NCBI RefSeq assembly: GCF_004795015.1
Contig: NZ_SSBI01000053.1
Coordinates: 1 to 58,601 of the forward strand
Direction: 5' to 3'
Length of the DNA: 58,601 nucleotides
Source of the DNA: Streptomyces sp. A1277
GTDB lineage: Bacteria; Actinomycetota; Actinomycetes; Streptomycetales; Streptomycetaceae
Numbering within the stretch: position 1 is the first letter of the stretch; each line of letters begins with the position of its first letter. Below are positions 31,918 through 40,094 of the stretch, in pieces. Position numbers and translations under genes: made by a program. The notes under the pieces were generated by a model that saw nothing but the letters and a program-made list of their open reading frames with translations, did no database searches and had not been told where the DNA came from.

Positions 31918-31964
31918 GGGGGTGCACAGGCGTTTACCCTGGAGGTGAACAACTGTGCACCCCC
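31918..31964. promoter_or_regulatory. 47-bp nested palindrome (probable TetR operator)
   Basis: Outer perfect arms GGGGGTGCACAG (31918-31929) and CTGTGCACCCCC (31953-31964) enclose inner arms GTTTACC (31932-31938) and GGTGAAC (31944-31950). All share the same centre at 31941, with a CTGGA core and a two-base mismatch between the shells. It ends 33 bases before the MFS gene of an MFS-TetR operon, so autoregulation by the TetR protein is the simplest reading. Confidence 0.6.
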
Positions 31965-31997
31965 TGGCCACGCAGCCGATCACCGCAACGGAGAACC

Positions 31998-33506
31998 ATG
32001 CCCGCGGACATACCCGCCCCCGCCCCCACGACCCCAGCGGCCCAGGCCCCGCATCCGCGCTTCGCGGTGGGTGTGCTGGCCTTCTGCGGGGTCGTCGTCG
32101 CGGTCATGCAGACGATCGTCGTCCCCCTGCTCCCGCACATCCCCGCACTGACCGGCGCCACCCCGGCCGCCGCGAGCTGGCTGGTCACCGTCACCCTGCT
32201 CACCGGCGCGGTCTTCACCCCGGTCCTCGGCCGGGTCGGCGACATGTACGGCAAGCGCCGGGTGCTCGTCGCCTCGCTCGCGGTCCTGGTGGTGGGCTCG
32301 GTGCTGTGCGGGGCCAGCTCCCACATCGGCGTCCTGATCACCGGCCGCGCCCTCCAGGGCGCCGCCATCGCCGTCGTCCCGCTGGGCATCAGCATCCTGC
32401 GCGACGAACTGCCGCCCGAGCGCGTCCTGTCCGCCGTCGCGCTGATGAGCTCCACCCTCGGCATCGGCGCCGCCGTCGGCCTGCCGATCGCCGCGCTCGT
32501 CGTGGAGAACTTCGACTGGCACACCATGTTCTGGGTCTCCGGCGGCATCGGCCTCATCGACATCGCGCTCGTGCTGGTCTTCGTCCCGGAGTCCCCGCTG
32601 CGCACCCGCGGCCGCTTCGACGCGCTCGGCGCCCTCGGTCTGACCGGCGCGCTGGTCTGCCTGCTGCTCGCGGTGACGCAGGGCGGCGACTGGGGCTGGA
32701 CCTCCGGCCGCACGCTCGGCCTGCTCGTGGCGGCCGTGGTGGTGGCGCTGGTGTGGGGGGCGTACGAGCTGCGCGTCGCGACGCCCATGGTCGACCTGCG
32801 GATCTCCGCCCGCCCGGCGGTCCTGCTCACCAACATCGCGGCCCTCCTGATCGGCTTCGCCTTCTACGCGAACTCGCTCGTCACCGCCCAGATGGTGCAG
32901 GAGCCGAAGGCCACCGGCTACGGGCTCGGCGCCTCGCTCGTCGTCAGCGGCCTGTGCCTGCTGCCGGGCGGTGTGGCCATGGTGGCGCTGTCGCCCGTAT
33001 CGGCCCGGATATCCGCCAAGCACGGTCCCAAGGTCAGCCTGGCGCTGGCGGCCGGCATCATCGCCGCCGGCTACGGCGTGCGGTACTTCACCAGTCACAG
33101 CCTGTGGCTGATCATCGCGGGCGCCACGGTCGTCGCCGCCGGCACGGCCATCGCGTACTCGGCGCTCCCCGCGCTCGTCATGCGCGGAGTCCCGGTCAGC
33201 GAGACCGGGGCGGCCAACGGCCTGAACACCCTCATGCGCTCGATCGGCCAGGCGTTCTGCAGCGCCACGGTCGCCGCCGTCCTGGCCAACATCACCTTCC
33301 GGGCCGGGGGCAGGACCGCCCCGACCCTCCACGCGTACCAGCTGGTCTTCGTCATCGCTGCGGGCGCGGCGCTCGCCGCCCTGGCCGTCACACTGTTCCT
33401 GCCGGGCCGCAAGCCCGCCGGGGCGGGTACGGTCGGGGAGAGCCGCGAGGCGCCGGGCACCCGGAAGGGCGGTGCGCGGCCGGCGGGAATCCAGGAGGGC
33501 GCATGA
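31998..33506 (+). CDS. MFS drug-efflux-type transporter (DHA2-like)
   Basis: 502-residue inner-membrane exporter with about 14 helices. Motif A appears as GRVGDMYGKRRVLV, helix 1 includes FCGVVVAVMQTIVVPLLPHI, motif C-like glycines are in helix 5 (LGIGAAVGLPIAALVV), and GRFDALGALGLTGALVCLLL follows, as in 14-helix DHA2 pumps. ATG 31998 has GGAGAACC upstream. The stop overlaps the TetR start (ATGA), so pump and regulator are coupled. Probably exports a toxic or self-made compound; substrate unknown. Confidence 0.92.
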   Translation: MPADIPAPAPTTPAAQAPHPRFAVGVLAFCGVVVAVMQTIVVPLLPHIPALTGATPAAASWLVTVTLLTGAVFTPVLGRVGDMYGKRRVLVASLAVLVVGSVLCGASSHIGVLITGRALQGAAIAVVPLGISILRDELPPERVLSAVALMSSTLGIGAAVGLPIAALVVENFDWHTMFWVSGGIGLIDIALVLVFVPESPLRTRGRFDALGALGLTGALVCLLLAVTQGGDWGWTSGRTLGLLVAAVVVALVWGAYELRVATPMVDLRISARPAVLLTNIAALLIGFAFYANSLVTAQMVQEPKATGYGLGASLVVSGLCLLPGGVAMVALSPVSARISAKHGPKVSLALAAGIIAAGYGVRYFTSHSLWLIIAGATVVAAGTAIAYSALPALVMRGVPVSETGAANGLNTLMRSIGQAFCSATVAAVLANITFRAGGRTAPTLHAYQLVFVIAAGAALAALAVTLFLPGRKPAGAGTVGESREAPGTRKGGARPAGIQEGA

Positions 33507-34078
33507 CCGGCGGCCAGGCCATCGCGACGACCCCGGCCACGGACAGCGGCACGGGCCGGGAGGCGATCCTCCGGGCGGCCCGGCGGGCGTTCACGCAGCG
33601 CCCGTACGCGGAGGTGACGATCAGGGGGATCGCGGCGGACGCGGGGGTGAGCCCGTCCCTGGTGGTCAAGCACTTCGGCCGCAAGGAGGAACTCTTCAAC
33701 ACCGTGGCCGACTTCGGACCGGCCGCCGCCGAACTCCTCGACGCCCCGCTCGACGTACTGGGCCGCCATATGGTCGTCACGCTGGTGACCCGCCGCCGCG
33801 CGGTCCAGTCCGACCCGCTGCTGCGCGTCGTCTTCTCCCTCGGCAACCAGGACGAACGCTCCCTGCTGCGCGACCGCTTCCACGAACAGGTCACCGACGC
33901 CCTGACCGCCCGACTCCCCGGCGAGGACCGCGCCCTGCGCGCGGAGCTCCTGGCCGGGCACCTGCTGGGGCTGGGGGCGACGCTCAGCCTGCACCGCGAG
34001 GGCGCGGGCGCGTCCGCGACGCCGGAGCGCATCGCGGACCTGTACGCGCCCGCGCTCCAGCGGCTGATCACGGGCTGA
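33503..34078 (+). CDS. TetR family transcriptional regulator
   Basis: 191-residue repressor. The N-terminal helix-turn-helix covers about residues 18-62: REAILRAARRAFTQRPYAEV, TIRGIAADAGVSPSLVVKHF and GRKEELF. The C-terminal ligand domain is all-helical (TetR_C-like). GGAGG precedes ATG 33503, which overlaps the MFS stop by four bases. It most likely represses this operon through the nested palindrome at 31918-31964, which is inferred from context. Ends with an 11-bp tail-to-tail overlap with the next minus-strand gene. Confidence 0.93.
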   Translation: MTGGQAIATTPATDSGTGREAILRAARRAFTQRPYAEVTIRGIAADAGVSPSLVVKHFGRKEELFNTVADFGPAAAELLDAPLDVLGRHMVVTLVTRRRAVQSDPLLRVVFSLGNQDERSLLRDRFHEQVTDALTARLPGEDRALRAELLAGHLLGLGATLSLHREGAGASATPERIADLYAPALQRLITG

Positions 34079-34520
34079 GGCTTCCGGGGGCACCGCCCCC
34101 GGGGGTTCGCGGATCGTCGATGTCGACGGCGAGATCGAACTCGGCGGTCGAGTGGAACGTAGCGACGTTTCCAGACACTCGGATCCGGTCGAAGGGATTG
34201 GAGTCCGAGAAGAACACCGCCCAGATCAGCTTGCGGGCGGCAGTCAGACGGGCGAGGAAGCCGTCCGCGCCCATCGAGCCCTCGCCGCACCACAGCAGCC
34301 CCCCGTCTCCCAGTTCCGCAACGGCGAGCACGCCCACTGCGGAGACCCGGGACGGATCGTCCGCCAGCATCGCGCCGACGTCGAAGGGCCCGAGCGCCGT
34401 GAGGCCCGCAGGCGCTCCGGGAGCGATGTCTACGTCGTAGGAAGGCCCGTCGGCGAAGTAGAGCCCGTCCTCGGCGGGAAGCTCGTAGTCCCCCTCCCAC
34501 AGCCGTTCGATCGTGGTCAT
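34068..34520 (-). CDS. Putative immunity protein (hypothetical, 150 aa)
   Basis: 150-residue acidic protein beginning MTTIERLWEGDYELPAEDGL, with alternating beta strands (DGLYFADGPSYDVDIAPG, SAVGVLAVAELGDGGLLWCG) and a helix FLARLTAARKLIWAVFFSDS. It has no signal peptide or membrane segment. The acidic character, the size and the position directly 3' of a toxin-domain remnant suggest an immunity protein of a polymorphic toxin cassette. I do not recognise the exact family. The frame is open upstream into the toxin remnant with no stop codon between them. Confidence 0.6.
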   Translation of the reverse strand: MTTIERLWEGDYELPAEDGLYFADGPSYDVDIAPGAPAGLTALGPFDVGAMLADDPSRVSAVGVLAVAELGDGGLLWCGEGSMGADGFLARLTAARKLIWAVFFSDSNPFDRIRVSGNVATFHSTAEFDLAVDIDDPRTPGGGAPGSLSP

Positions 34521-34802
34521 TCTTCTTGCGCTTTCCGTTGCGCACGTGCTGATGACAGGCCGCCCCACTTCGCGCGCGGCGTCAAGCCCTCGATTGTCGT
34601 ACGACACCAGTTGACCATCCACCCCCAGGACCCTCAGCGCTGTGCCGGGGCGTTGCCAGTCCCACCGCCCGGCACGCATCTGCTCCACGTAGTCGTTCGG
34701 TGACACCGTACGCGGGGAGAAGTCGATGTCACCGCGTCCGCGAGCGAGGGCCCCGGCACGTATCGAAGTCCCGTGTCCGAGGGGCCTCTGCGGACTTACC
34801 GG
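34521..34802 (-). pseudogene. Remnant of a polymorphic-toxin C-terminal domain
   Basis: On the minus strand the frame reads through GDIDFSPRTVSPNDYVEQMR and then LRVLGVDGQLVSYDNRGLDA before running in frame into the downstream gene. From memory, the VDGQLVSYDNRRLDAAR pattern marks ParB-like toxin domains at the C-termini of large secreted toxins in actinobacteria. Here there is no start, no carrier protein, and the usual end of the domain and its stop codon are missing. The piece lies only 150 bp from the start of the divergent AAA+ gene. I read it as a decayed toxin fragment. Confidence 0.5.
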
Positions 34803-34954
34803 AGCAGTAACGTTCAGCGGGCCGGGGACAGCGCGAACCGCACACCCGTGGCCTGCTCCGCCACCTCCCGCAGCCGCCGCCCCCTCCGGCCGCGCGACCG
34901 GGGTCCGCCTGAGCGCCCCGAGAGGTGTCGCAGGGCCGCACTAGGCTGTGGATC

Positions 34955-36208
34955 ATGTCGGACGACCCCCCTCTCATACAGAGCCTGCGGACCGCGGTCG
35001 CCGCCGCGCCCGCCGACGTACCCCTGCGCCTCCACCTGGCCCAGCTCCTGCTGGAGGCGGACCGGGCCGACGAGGCCGTCGCCGAGGCGGCCGTGGCCCT
35101 TCAGCACGCGCCGGGCGATGCCCTGGCCAGGGACCTGATGCTCCGGGCGATGGGCGCGCCGCCCGCGCCTGTGCCCCCGGCCCCCTCCCCGGCGGAACGG
35201 CCCCGCCCGCGCACCGGGTTCGACTGGAAGGCCGCCGAGGACCAGGTCGCGGACGTCGTTCCGCCACGGTTCGCCGAGACGCCGGTCCGCGCGGACGGGC
35301 AGGACGACCCGGGCGACGCCGAGGCGTGGGACGTGGAGGGGCCCGGCACCGTACGACTGGCCGACGTCGGCGGCATGCAGGACGTCAAGGACCGCATGGA
35401 AGCGGCCTTCCTCGCCCCGCTCCGCAACCCCGAACTGCGCAAGCTGTACGGAAAGAGCCTGCGCGGCGGGCTGCTGCTGTACGGCCCGCCCGGCTGCGGC
35501 AAGACGTTCATCGCGCGGGCGGTGGCCGGTGAACTCGGCGCGGCGTTCCTGTCCGTCTCCGTGAACGACGTGCTCGACATGTGGATCGGCAACTCCGAGC
35601 GCAACATGCACGAGGTCTTCGAGACCGCCCGCCGCCAGGCGCCCTGCGTGGTCTTCCTGGACGAGCTGGACGCCCTCGGCGCCAAACGCAGCCGCACCGC
35701 GCACAGCGGCATGCGCAACGTGGTCAACCAGCTGCTCAGCGAGTTGGACGGCATCGAATCGGCGGCGAACGAGGGCGTGTTCGTGCTGGCCGCCACCAAT
35801 GTGCCCTGGGACGTGGACAACGCCCTGCGCCGTCCCGGCCGGCTGGACCGGACGATCCTCGTCCTCCCGCCCGACGGGCCCGCCCGGGAGGCGATCCTCC
35901 GCTACCACCTGCGGGAGCGGCCCATCGAGAACGTCGACGTGGGCAAGCTGGTCAAGGCCACCGACGGTCTGTCCGGTGCGGACCTGGCCCATGTCTGCGA
36001 GGCGGCGGCCGAGCGGGCCCTGCTGGACTCGGTGCGGACCGGAACCGTACGGATGATCAACACGAGGGACCTGCTGGCCGCCGCGAAGGAGACCGTGCCC
36101 TCCGCCGAGCCGTGGTTCGCCTCCGCGCGCAACGTGGCGATGTTCGCCAACGAGGGCGGTATGTACGACGACTTGGTGGCGTACCTGAAGAAGAGGCGCA
36201 AGCTGTGA
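34955..36208 (+). CDS. AAA+ ATPase with N-terminal TPR-like region
   Basis: 417-residue cytosolic ATPase of the classical AAA clade (CDC48/FtsH-like). Residues 1-65 resemble a TPR pair, followed by a Pro-rich linker. The AAA module has Walker A GPPGCGKT at 177-184, an aromatic pore loop MWIG at 209-212, Walker B VVFLDELD ending at Glu237, and arginine fingers in ALRRPGRLDR. No protease domain is present. ATG 34955 starts MSDDPP. The stop overlaps the next gene (GTGA), so the pair is coupled. It probably remodels or unfolds a protein substrate presented by the TPR partner. Confidence 0.92.
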   Translation: MSDDPPLIQSLRTAVAAAPADVPLRLHLAQLLLEADRADEAVAEAAVALQHAPGDALARDLMLRAMGAPPAPVPPAPSPAERPRPRTGFDWKAAEDQVADVVPPRFAETPVRADGQDDPGDAEAWDVEGPGTVRLADVGGMQDVKDRMEAAFLAPLRNPELRKLYGKSLRGGLLLYGPPGCGKTFIARAVAGELGAAFLSVSVNDVLDMWIGNSERNMHEVFETARRQAPCVVFLDELDALGAKRSRTAHSGMRNVVNQLLSELDGIESAANEGVFVLAATNVPWDVDNALRRPGRLDRTILVLPPDGPAREAILRYHLRERPIENVDVGKLVKATDGLSGADLAHVCEAAAERALLDSVRTGTVRMINTRDLLAAAKETVPSAEPWFASARNVAMFANEGGMYDDLVAYLKKRRKL

Positions 36209-37329
36209 CCACCTCCCCGCATCCCGCCGTGGAGCGGGCCGACCTGCTCATCGACCTCAAGCGGTACGAGGAGGCCAGGGAGCTGCTGGCCCAGCGGCTC
36301 GCGGAGGACCCCGAGGACGTCCGGGCCTGGACCGAACTCGCCCGGAGCCACCTCGGGGACGAGCAGAACGGCGCGAAGGCCCTGGAGGCGACCGAGCGGG
36401 CCCTCGCTCTGAACCCCGAACACGTCGGGGCGCTCCTCGTGCACGCCAACGCCCTGCGCGTGGGGGGCCGCTTCCCGGAGTCCGAGGGCGTGCTGCGCGA
36501 GGCGATACGCCTGGCCCCCGACTACTGGTTCGGCTACGCCCGGCTCGCCGACTGGCTCTGGCGCATCCGGATGATCAGCTCCGGCCAGGCCAACGGCGGG
36601 CAGGTCCGGCGCGAGGACATGACGGCCGGGCTGCGGGAGGCCGACCTGATCGCCCAGGAGGCCATCCGGCTGGCCCCCGAGGAGGTGTACCCCTACGAGG
36701 TGGCGTGGCTCATCGCCGACATGTCCGGCGACCGCGCCACCGCCGACCGGATGGACGAGGTCATCCTCCGGCTCGACCCGCAGCACGAGCGCGCCCTGAC
36801 CCGGCGGACGCGGAAGGCGGCGACCGCCCCCGGCGTCAAGGCGACCGAGGCCGCCACCCTGTACGCCGACGCGCTGGCCGCCACCCCGGGCTCCACGCCG
36901 ATGCGGCAGGGCCTGGACGCGGCCTCGTACCGCCTGCTGCGCGGCCTGCGCTGGCCGGCCCTGCTCTGCCTGGCCTTGGCCGCCGTGGGCATCGACCTGT
37001 TCCAGACGGAGGGCGAGACGCAGCGCGAACTGCCCCTGGTCCTCGGCCAGCGGCTGTGGGACCTCGTCCTCATGGCGGCCGTCTGGGCACTGGGCGCCCT
37101 GCTGCGCTACCGCCGTCTTCGTGCCGGTATCCGGGTCAACCTGCCTTCGCTCATAAGGCGGTTGGCCTGGGCCCGTATCGTCCTGGGCCAGGCGGCGTGG
37201 ACCATGCTCTGCGCGCTGCTGATCACCCAGGTCCCTTGGACGGAACGCACGATTCCGCTGGTGCTCTTCTGGGCGGGCCTGGTGCCGTCGGTGGCGACGA
37301 TGTGGTTCGACCGGCCGAGGAACGGCTGA
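36205..37329 (+). CDS. TPR repeat membrane protein, partner of the AAA+ ATPase
   Basis: 374-residue protein. Residues 1-240 are tetratricopeptide-like helices (ERADLLIDLKRYEEARELLA, AWTELARSHLG, ALEATERALALNPEHVGALL, AIRLAPDYWFGYARLADWLW). The C-terminal 120 residues contain about four membrane helices (LLCLALAAVGIDLF, LVLMAAVWALGALL, LGQAAWTMLCALLI, PLVLFWAGLVPSVA). It begins at GTG 36205, overlapping the AAA stop by four bases. The layout suggests that the TPR domain recruits the ATPase or its substrate to the membrane. Function unknown. Confidence 0.88.
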   Translation: MTTSPHPAVERADLLIDLKRYEEARELLAQRLAEDPEDVRAWTELARSHLGDEQNGAKALEATERALALNPEHVGALLVHANALRVGGRFPESEGVLREAIRLAPDYWFGYARLADWLWRIRMISSGQANGGQVRREDMTAGLREADLIAQEAIRLAPEEVYPYEVAWLIADMSGDRATADRMDEVILRLDPQHERALTRRTRKAATAPGVKATEAATLYADALAATPGSTPMRQGLDAASYRLLRGLRWPALLCLALAAVGIDLFQTEGETQRELPLVLGQRLWDLVLMAAVWALGALLRYRRLRAGIRVNLPSLIRRLAWARIVLGQAAWTMLCALLITQVPWTERTIPLVLFWAGLVPSVATMWFDRPRNG

Positions 37330-37445
37330 ACCCGGGCCGGGGCCCCGGAAGGCCGGATTCCCGTTGCACGTCCGGGAACGCCTGTCCGACCATGGCGGCC
37401 GACGGCCCCGACGCGCGGAGGCCGCCACCGGACGAAAGGCCGTAC

Positions 37446-38066
37446 GTGCGCAAGCTCGTGTACTTCATCGCCTCCACCCTCGACGGCTTCATCGCCGGCC
37501 CGGACGGAGCCGATCCCTCCGGGCCGGACGGCTTCTGGCCCATTCCGGAGGACTACGTCAAGCACCTGATCGCCACGTACCCGGAGACCCTGCCCGGCCC
37601 GGCGCGGGCCGCGCTCGGCGTGACGGCGCAGGGCACGCACTTCGACACGGCGCTGGAGGGCCGGCGGTCGTACGAGATCGGCCTCGACGCCGGCCTCACC
37701 AACGCCTACCCGCACCTGCGGCACCTGGTGTTCTCCCGCACCCTGGGCGAGAGCCCCGACCCGGCCGTGGAGCTCGTCGCGGGTGACCCGGTCGCACGGG
37801 TACGTGAGCTGAAGCAGGAGGACGGCAAGGACCTCTGGCTGGTCGGCGGCGGCGAACTGGCCGCTTCCCTCTACGGGGAGATCGACAGGCTGATCCTGAA
37901 GCTGAGCCCGACGACGATCGGCGCGGGCATCCCGCTGTTCGGGCGGAAGGCGACCTTCGACCCGTGCGCCTGGTCCCTCACGGACCACACGCTCCTGGCG
38001 AGCGGAGCGGCGTACCTGACGTACGAGCGCGCCACCACGACGGTCACCCTCACCGTCACCGACTGA
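37446..38066 (+). CDS. RibD/dihydrofolate reductase-like family protein
   Basis: 206-residue cytosolic oxidoreductase-like protein of the RibD C-terminal/DHFR-like family. It starts MRKLVYFIASTLDGFIAGPD, typical of the family, with GRRSYEIGL, a core DLWLVGGGELAASLY (dinucleotide binding) and IPLFGRKATFD near the end. GTG 37446 has GAAAGG upstream. True folate reduction is unlikely; these proteins have unknown substrates. It is the last rightward gene before a shared terminator. Confidence 0.9.
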   Translation: MRKLVYFIASTLDGFIAGPDGADPSGPDGFWPIPEDYVKHLIATYPETLPGPARAALGVTAQGTHFDTALEGRRSYEIGLDAGLTNAYPHLRHLVFSRTLGESPDPAVELVAGDPVARVRELKQEDGKDLWLVGGGELAASLYGEIDRLILKLSPTTIGAGIPLFGRKATFDPCAWSLTDHTLLASGAAYLTYERATTTVTLTVTD

Positions 38067-38072
38067 ACCCCG

Positions 38073-38113
38073 GGTGCCGGCCGGCAGGGGCGGGAGCCCC
38101 GCCGGCCGGCACC
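38073..38113. terminator. Bidirectional hairpin terminator
   Basis: GGTGCCGGCCGGC pairs with GCCGGCCGGCACC (13 bp), with an inner GGGGC/GCCCC stem after a one-base bulge. It serves the convergent DHFR-like and mannanase genes. Confidence 0.88.
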
Positions 38114-38116
38114 GTG

Positions 38117-39772
38117 TCAGGCGGCGGTGCAGGCGGCGCCGCTGAGGGTGAACGCGGCCGGCGCGGTGTTCGTACCGCTCTGGCCGCCGGTGAAGCCGAC
38201 GGTCACCGAGCCGTTGGCGGCGATCGCGGAGGTGTACGAGGCCGGCACGACGCTCACCGAACCGCCGGTCTGCGTCGGCGTCCCGCCCCACATGTTCGTG
38301 ATGGTCTGCCCGTTGGCGAAGTCGAACCCGAGCGTCCAGCCGTCGATGGCCGAGGCGCCGGTGTTGCGGATGGTGATCTCGCCCTGGAAGCCGCCCGGCC
38401 ACTCGCCGACGACTTTGTAGCCGACCGAGCAGCTGCCGGCCGGTGCGGTGCCGCCCTCGTCCGTGGTGACCGCGACGGCGGCCGAGCGCGCCGAGCGGTT
38501 GCCGGCGGCGTCGCGCGCGTACACCGCGAAGGAGTACGCGGTGCCGGCCGTGAGGCCCGTGACGGTGACGCCGTTGGTGGTGGACGAGGCGACGGCGGTC
38601 TCCGCGGCACCGCTGACGCGGACGACGTCGTACCCGGCGACGGCAACGTTGTCGGTGGACGCGGCCCAGGTCAGGGTCGCCGAGGTGTCCGTCACGGCGG
38701 AGGCGGCAGGCGTGCCGGGCGCGGTCGGGGCCTCGGTGTCCCCGGAGGAGGCGCCGCCGAAGACGGTCGCCTCGCGGGAGGTCCGGGCGATGCCGTCGGC
38801 GCCGTGGAAGACGCGCTCGCCCCAGGAGCTGAGCCGCGTCGGGTCGAAGTCGATGGCCAGGTCGAGGACGGGGTCGCTGTTGCCGCTCCAGGACCAGGCG
38901 ATCCAGCCGAGCCCGAGCCGCTCGGCGTCGGCCATCATCGTGTCCTCGTCCGGGTCGCCGTACTGGTCGGCGGGCCCGCCGAACTCGCCGATGACGAGGG
39001 GCAGCCCGGCGTCCACGAAGGCGTTCAGGTAGTCGGTGACCTTCTGGGCGGTGTCGTAGACGCTGTACATGTGGATCGAGAAGAGGAGGTTGCCGGTGGA
39101 GTCGGCGTCGTAGAGCGCCTGGGCGTTGTCCCGCATGACGCCCTGCCAGTCCTGGCCCCAGTTGGGCGCGTCGATCATGATCGTGTGGGCGAACCCGGCG
39201 GCGCGCAGCTTCTGGACCGCGGCGGTGGTGGGGGCGGTCCAGCCGGCCGGGTCGGTGTTGCCCCAGGGCTCGTTCCCGATGTCGATGACGACGTAGTCCT
39301 CCTGGCCGTCGAGGACGTCCTTGAGGCTGATCCAGTAGTCGGCCGCGTGATCCAGCGTGCCGGCGGCTGAGTCCTCCCCGTACCCGGTGGTGTCGTGCAC
39401 CTCCAGCACGCAGATGAGCCGGTTGGCCTTGCACTGGGCGATGACGGCCGCCACGTCCTCGGGGCTGTTCCTGCTCCAGCGGTAGCCGTCGGACAGCACG
39501 ACGCGGACGGTGTTGGCGCCGGTCGCCTTGATGTCGGCCAGCGACTGGGTCTCACCCGGGTACCAGGCGTGGGCGTGGTTGACCCCGCGCATGACGAAGT
39601 CGTCGCCGTTGCCCTCGACCAGCCGCCCGTCGCTGATGTGGAGACCGGTGGCGGCCGAGGACGCGGCCCGCGCCGGGGCGAGGCCGCCGAGGGCGAGGAA
39701 CCCGAGGAGGGTGGACAGGACGGTGAGGATCACGGAAGTGGTGCGCTTGGCTGACTGTCTCGTTGTTCTCAC
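38117..39772 (-). CDS. manA: Secreted GH5 beta-mannanase with FN3 and CBM2
   Basis: 551-residue secreted glycoside hydrolase. The signal peptide ends near APARA (residue 36). The GH5 domain (about 40-340) has the acid/base Glu168 in DIGNEPWG and nucleophile Glu263 in VIGEFGG. LEVHDTTGYGEDSAAGTLDHA and IDAPNWGQDWQGVM closely match Streptomyces lividans ManA as I remember it, pointing to GH5_8 endo-beta-1,4-mannanase. A fibronectin III domain (about 350-440) links to a C-terminal family 2 cellulose-binding module (about 450-551). GTG 39772 with GGAG upstream is the start. A CebR-type box lies just upstream. Confidence 0.93.
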   Translation of the reverse strand: MRTTRQSAKRTTSVILTVLSTLLGFLALGGLAPARAASSAATGLHISDGRLVEGNGDDFVMRGVNHAHAWYPGETQSLADIKATGANTVRVVLSDGYRWSRNSPEDVAAVIAQCKANRLICVLEVHDTTGYGEDSAAGTLDHAADYWISLKDVLDGQEDYVVIDIGNEPWGNTDPAGWTAPTTAAVQKLRAAGFAHTIMIDAPNWGQDWQGVMRDNAQALYDADSTGNLLFSIHMYSVYDTAQKVTDYLNAFVDAGLPLVIGEFGGPADQYGDPDEDTMMADAERLGLGWIAWSWSGNSDPVLDLAIDFDPTRLSSWGERVFHGADGIARTSREATVFGGASSGDTEAPTAPGTPAASAVTDTSATLTWAASTDNVAVAGYDVVRVSGAAETAVASSTTNGVTVTGLTAGTAYSFAVYARDAAGNRSARSAAVAVTTDEGGTAPAGSCSVGYKVVGEWPGGFQGEITIRNTGASAIDGWTLGFDFANGQTITNMWGGTPTQTGGSVSVVPASYTSAIAANGSVTVGFTGGQSGTNTAPAAFTLSGAACTAA

Positions 39773-39818
39773 TGCGGCTCCATAAGGGGGAGGAGAAGGG
39801 GGACGAGAGGGCGGATCA

Positions 39819-39844
39819 CCGGGGTGGGAGCGCTCCCACCCCGG
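39819..39844. promoter_or_regulatory. Perfect 26-bp palindrome containing a CebR operator
   Basis: TGGGAGCGCTCCCA (39825-39838) is exactly the 14-bp CebR box of Streptomyces, and here it extends symmetrically to CCGGGG...CCCCGG. It is 47 bases upstream of the mannanase start. CebR represses cellulose-utilisation genes until cello-oligosaccharides appear. Confidence 0.85.
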
Positions 39845-39920
39845 TGCGCCCCATGAAAGCGATTCAGTCAGGAGCACGTCAATAGATCGGACGACTCGGG
39901 TTCGCGAGGGCTATCGTCAC

Positions 39921-40028
39921 GTCGTCCTCGTCGTCCTCGTCGTCCTCGTCGTCCTCGTCGTCCTCGTCACCCTGGTCACCCTCGTCGTCCTCGTCACCCT
40001 GATCACCCTGGTCACCCTCGTCGTCCTG
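39921..40028. repeat. 12-unit 9-bp minisatellite
   Basis: Twelve consecutive 9-bp units made of GTCGTCCTC and variants (GTCACCCTG, GTCACCCTC, ATCACCCTG). It fills the promoter region of the YCII/ECF sigma operon, 67-174 bases before the first start codon. The acidic Asp/Glu frame across it on the minus strand is not a credible gene. The rest of 39773-40094 holds only the CebR box. Confidence 0.93.
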
Positions 40029-40094
40029 TCGGATTCGGCGGACTCCGTTCGTCGTCCTCATGAAACGTTCGGAACGCTCGTAAGGAGAACGGTC

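Noticed and set aside
39921..40028. Possible CRISPR array
   Set aside because: Units are 9 bp and contiguous with no spacers; no cas genes are present anywhere in the window.
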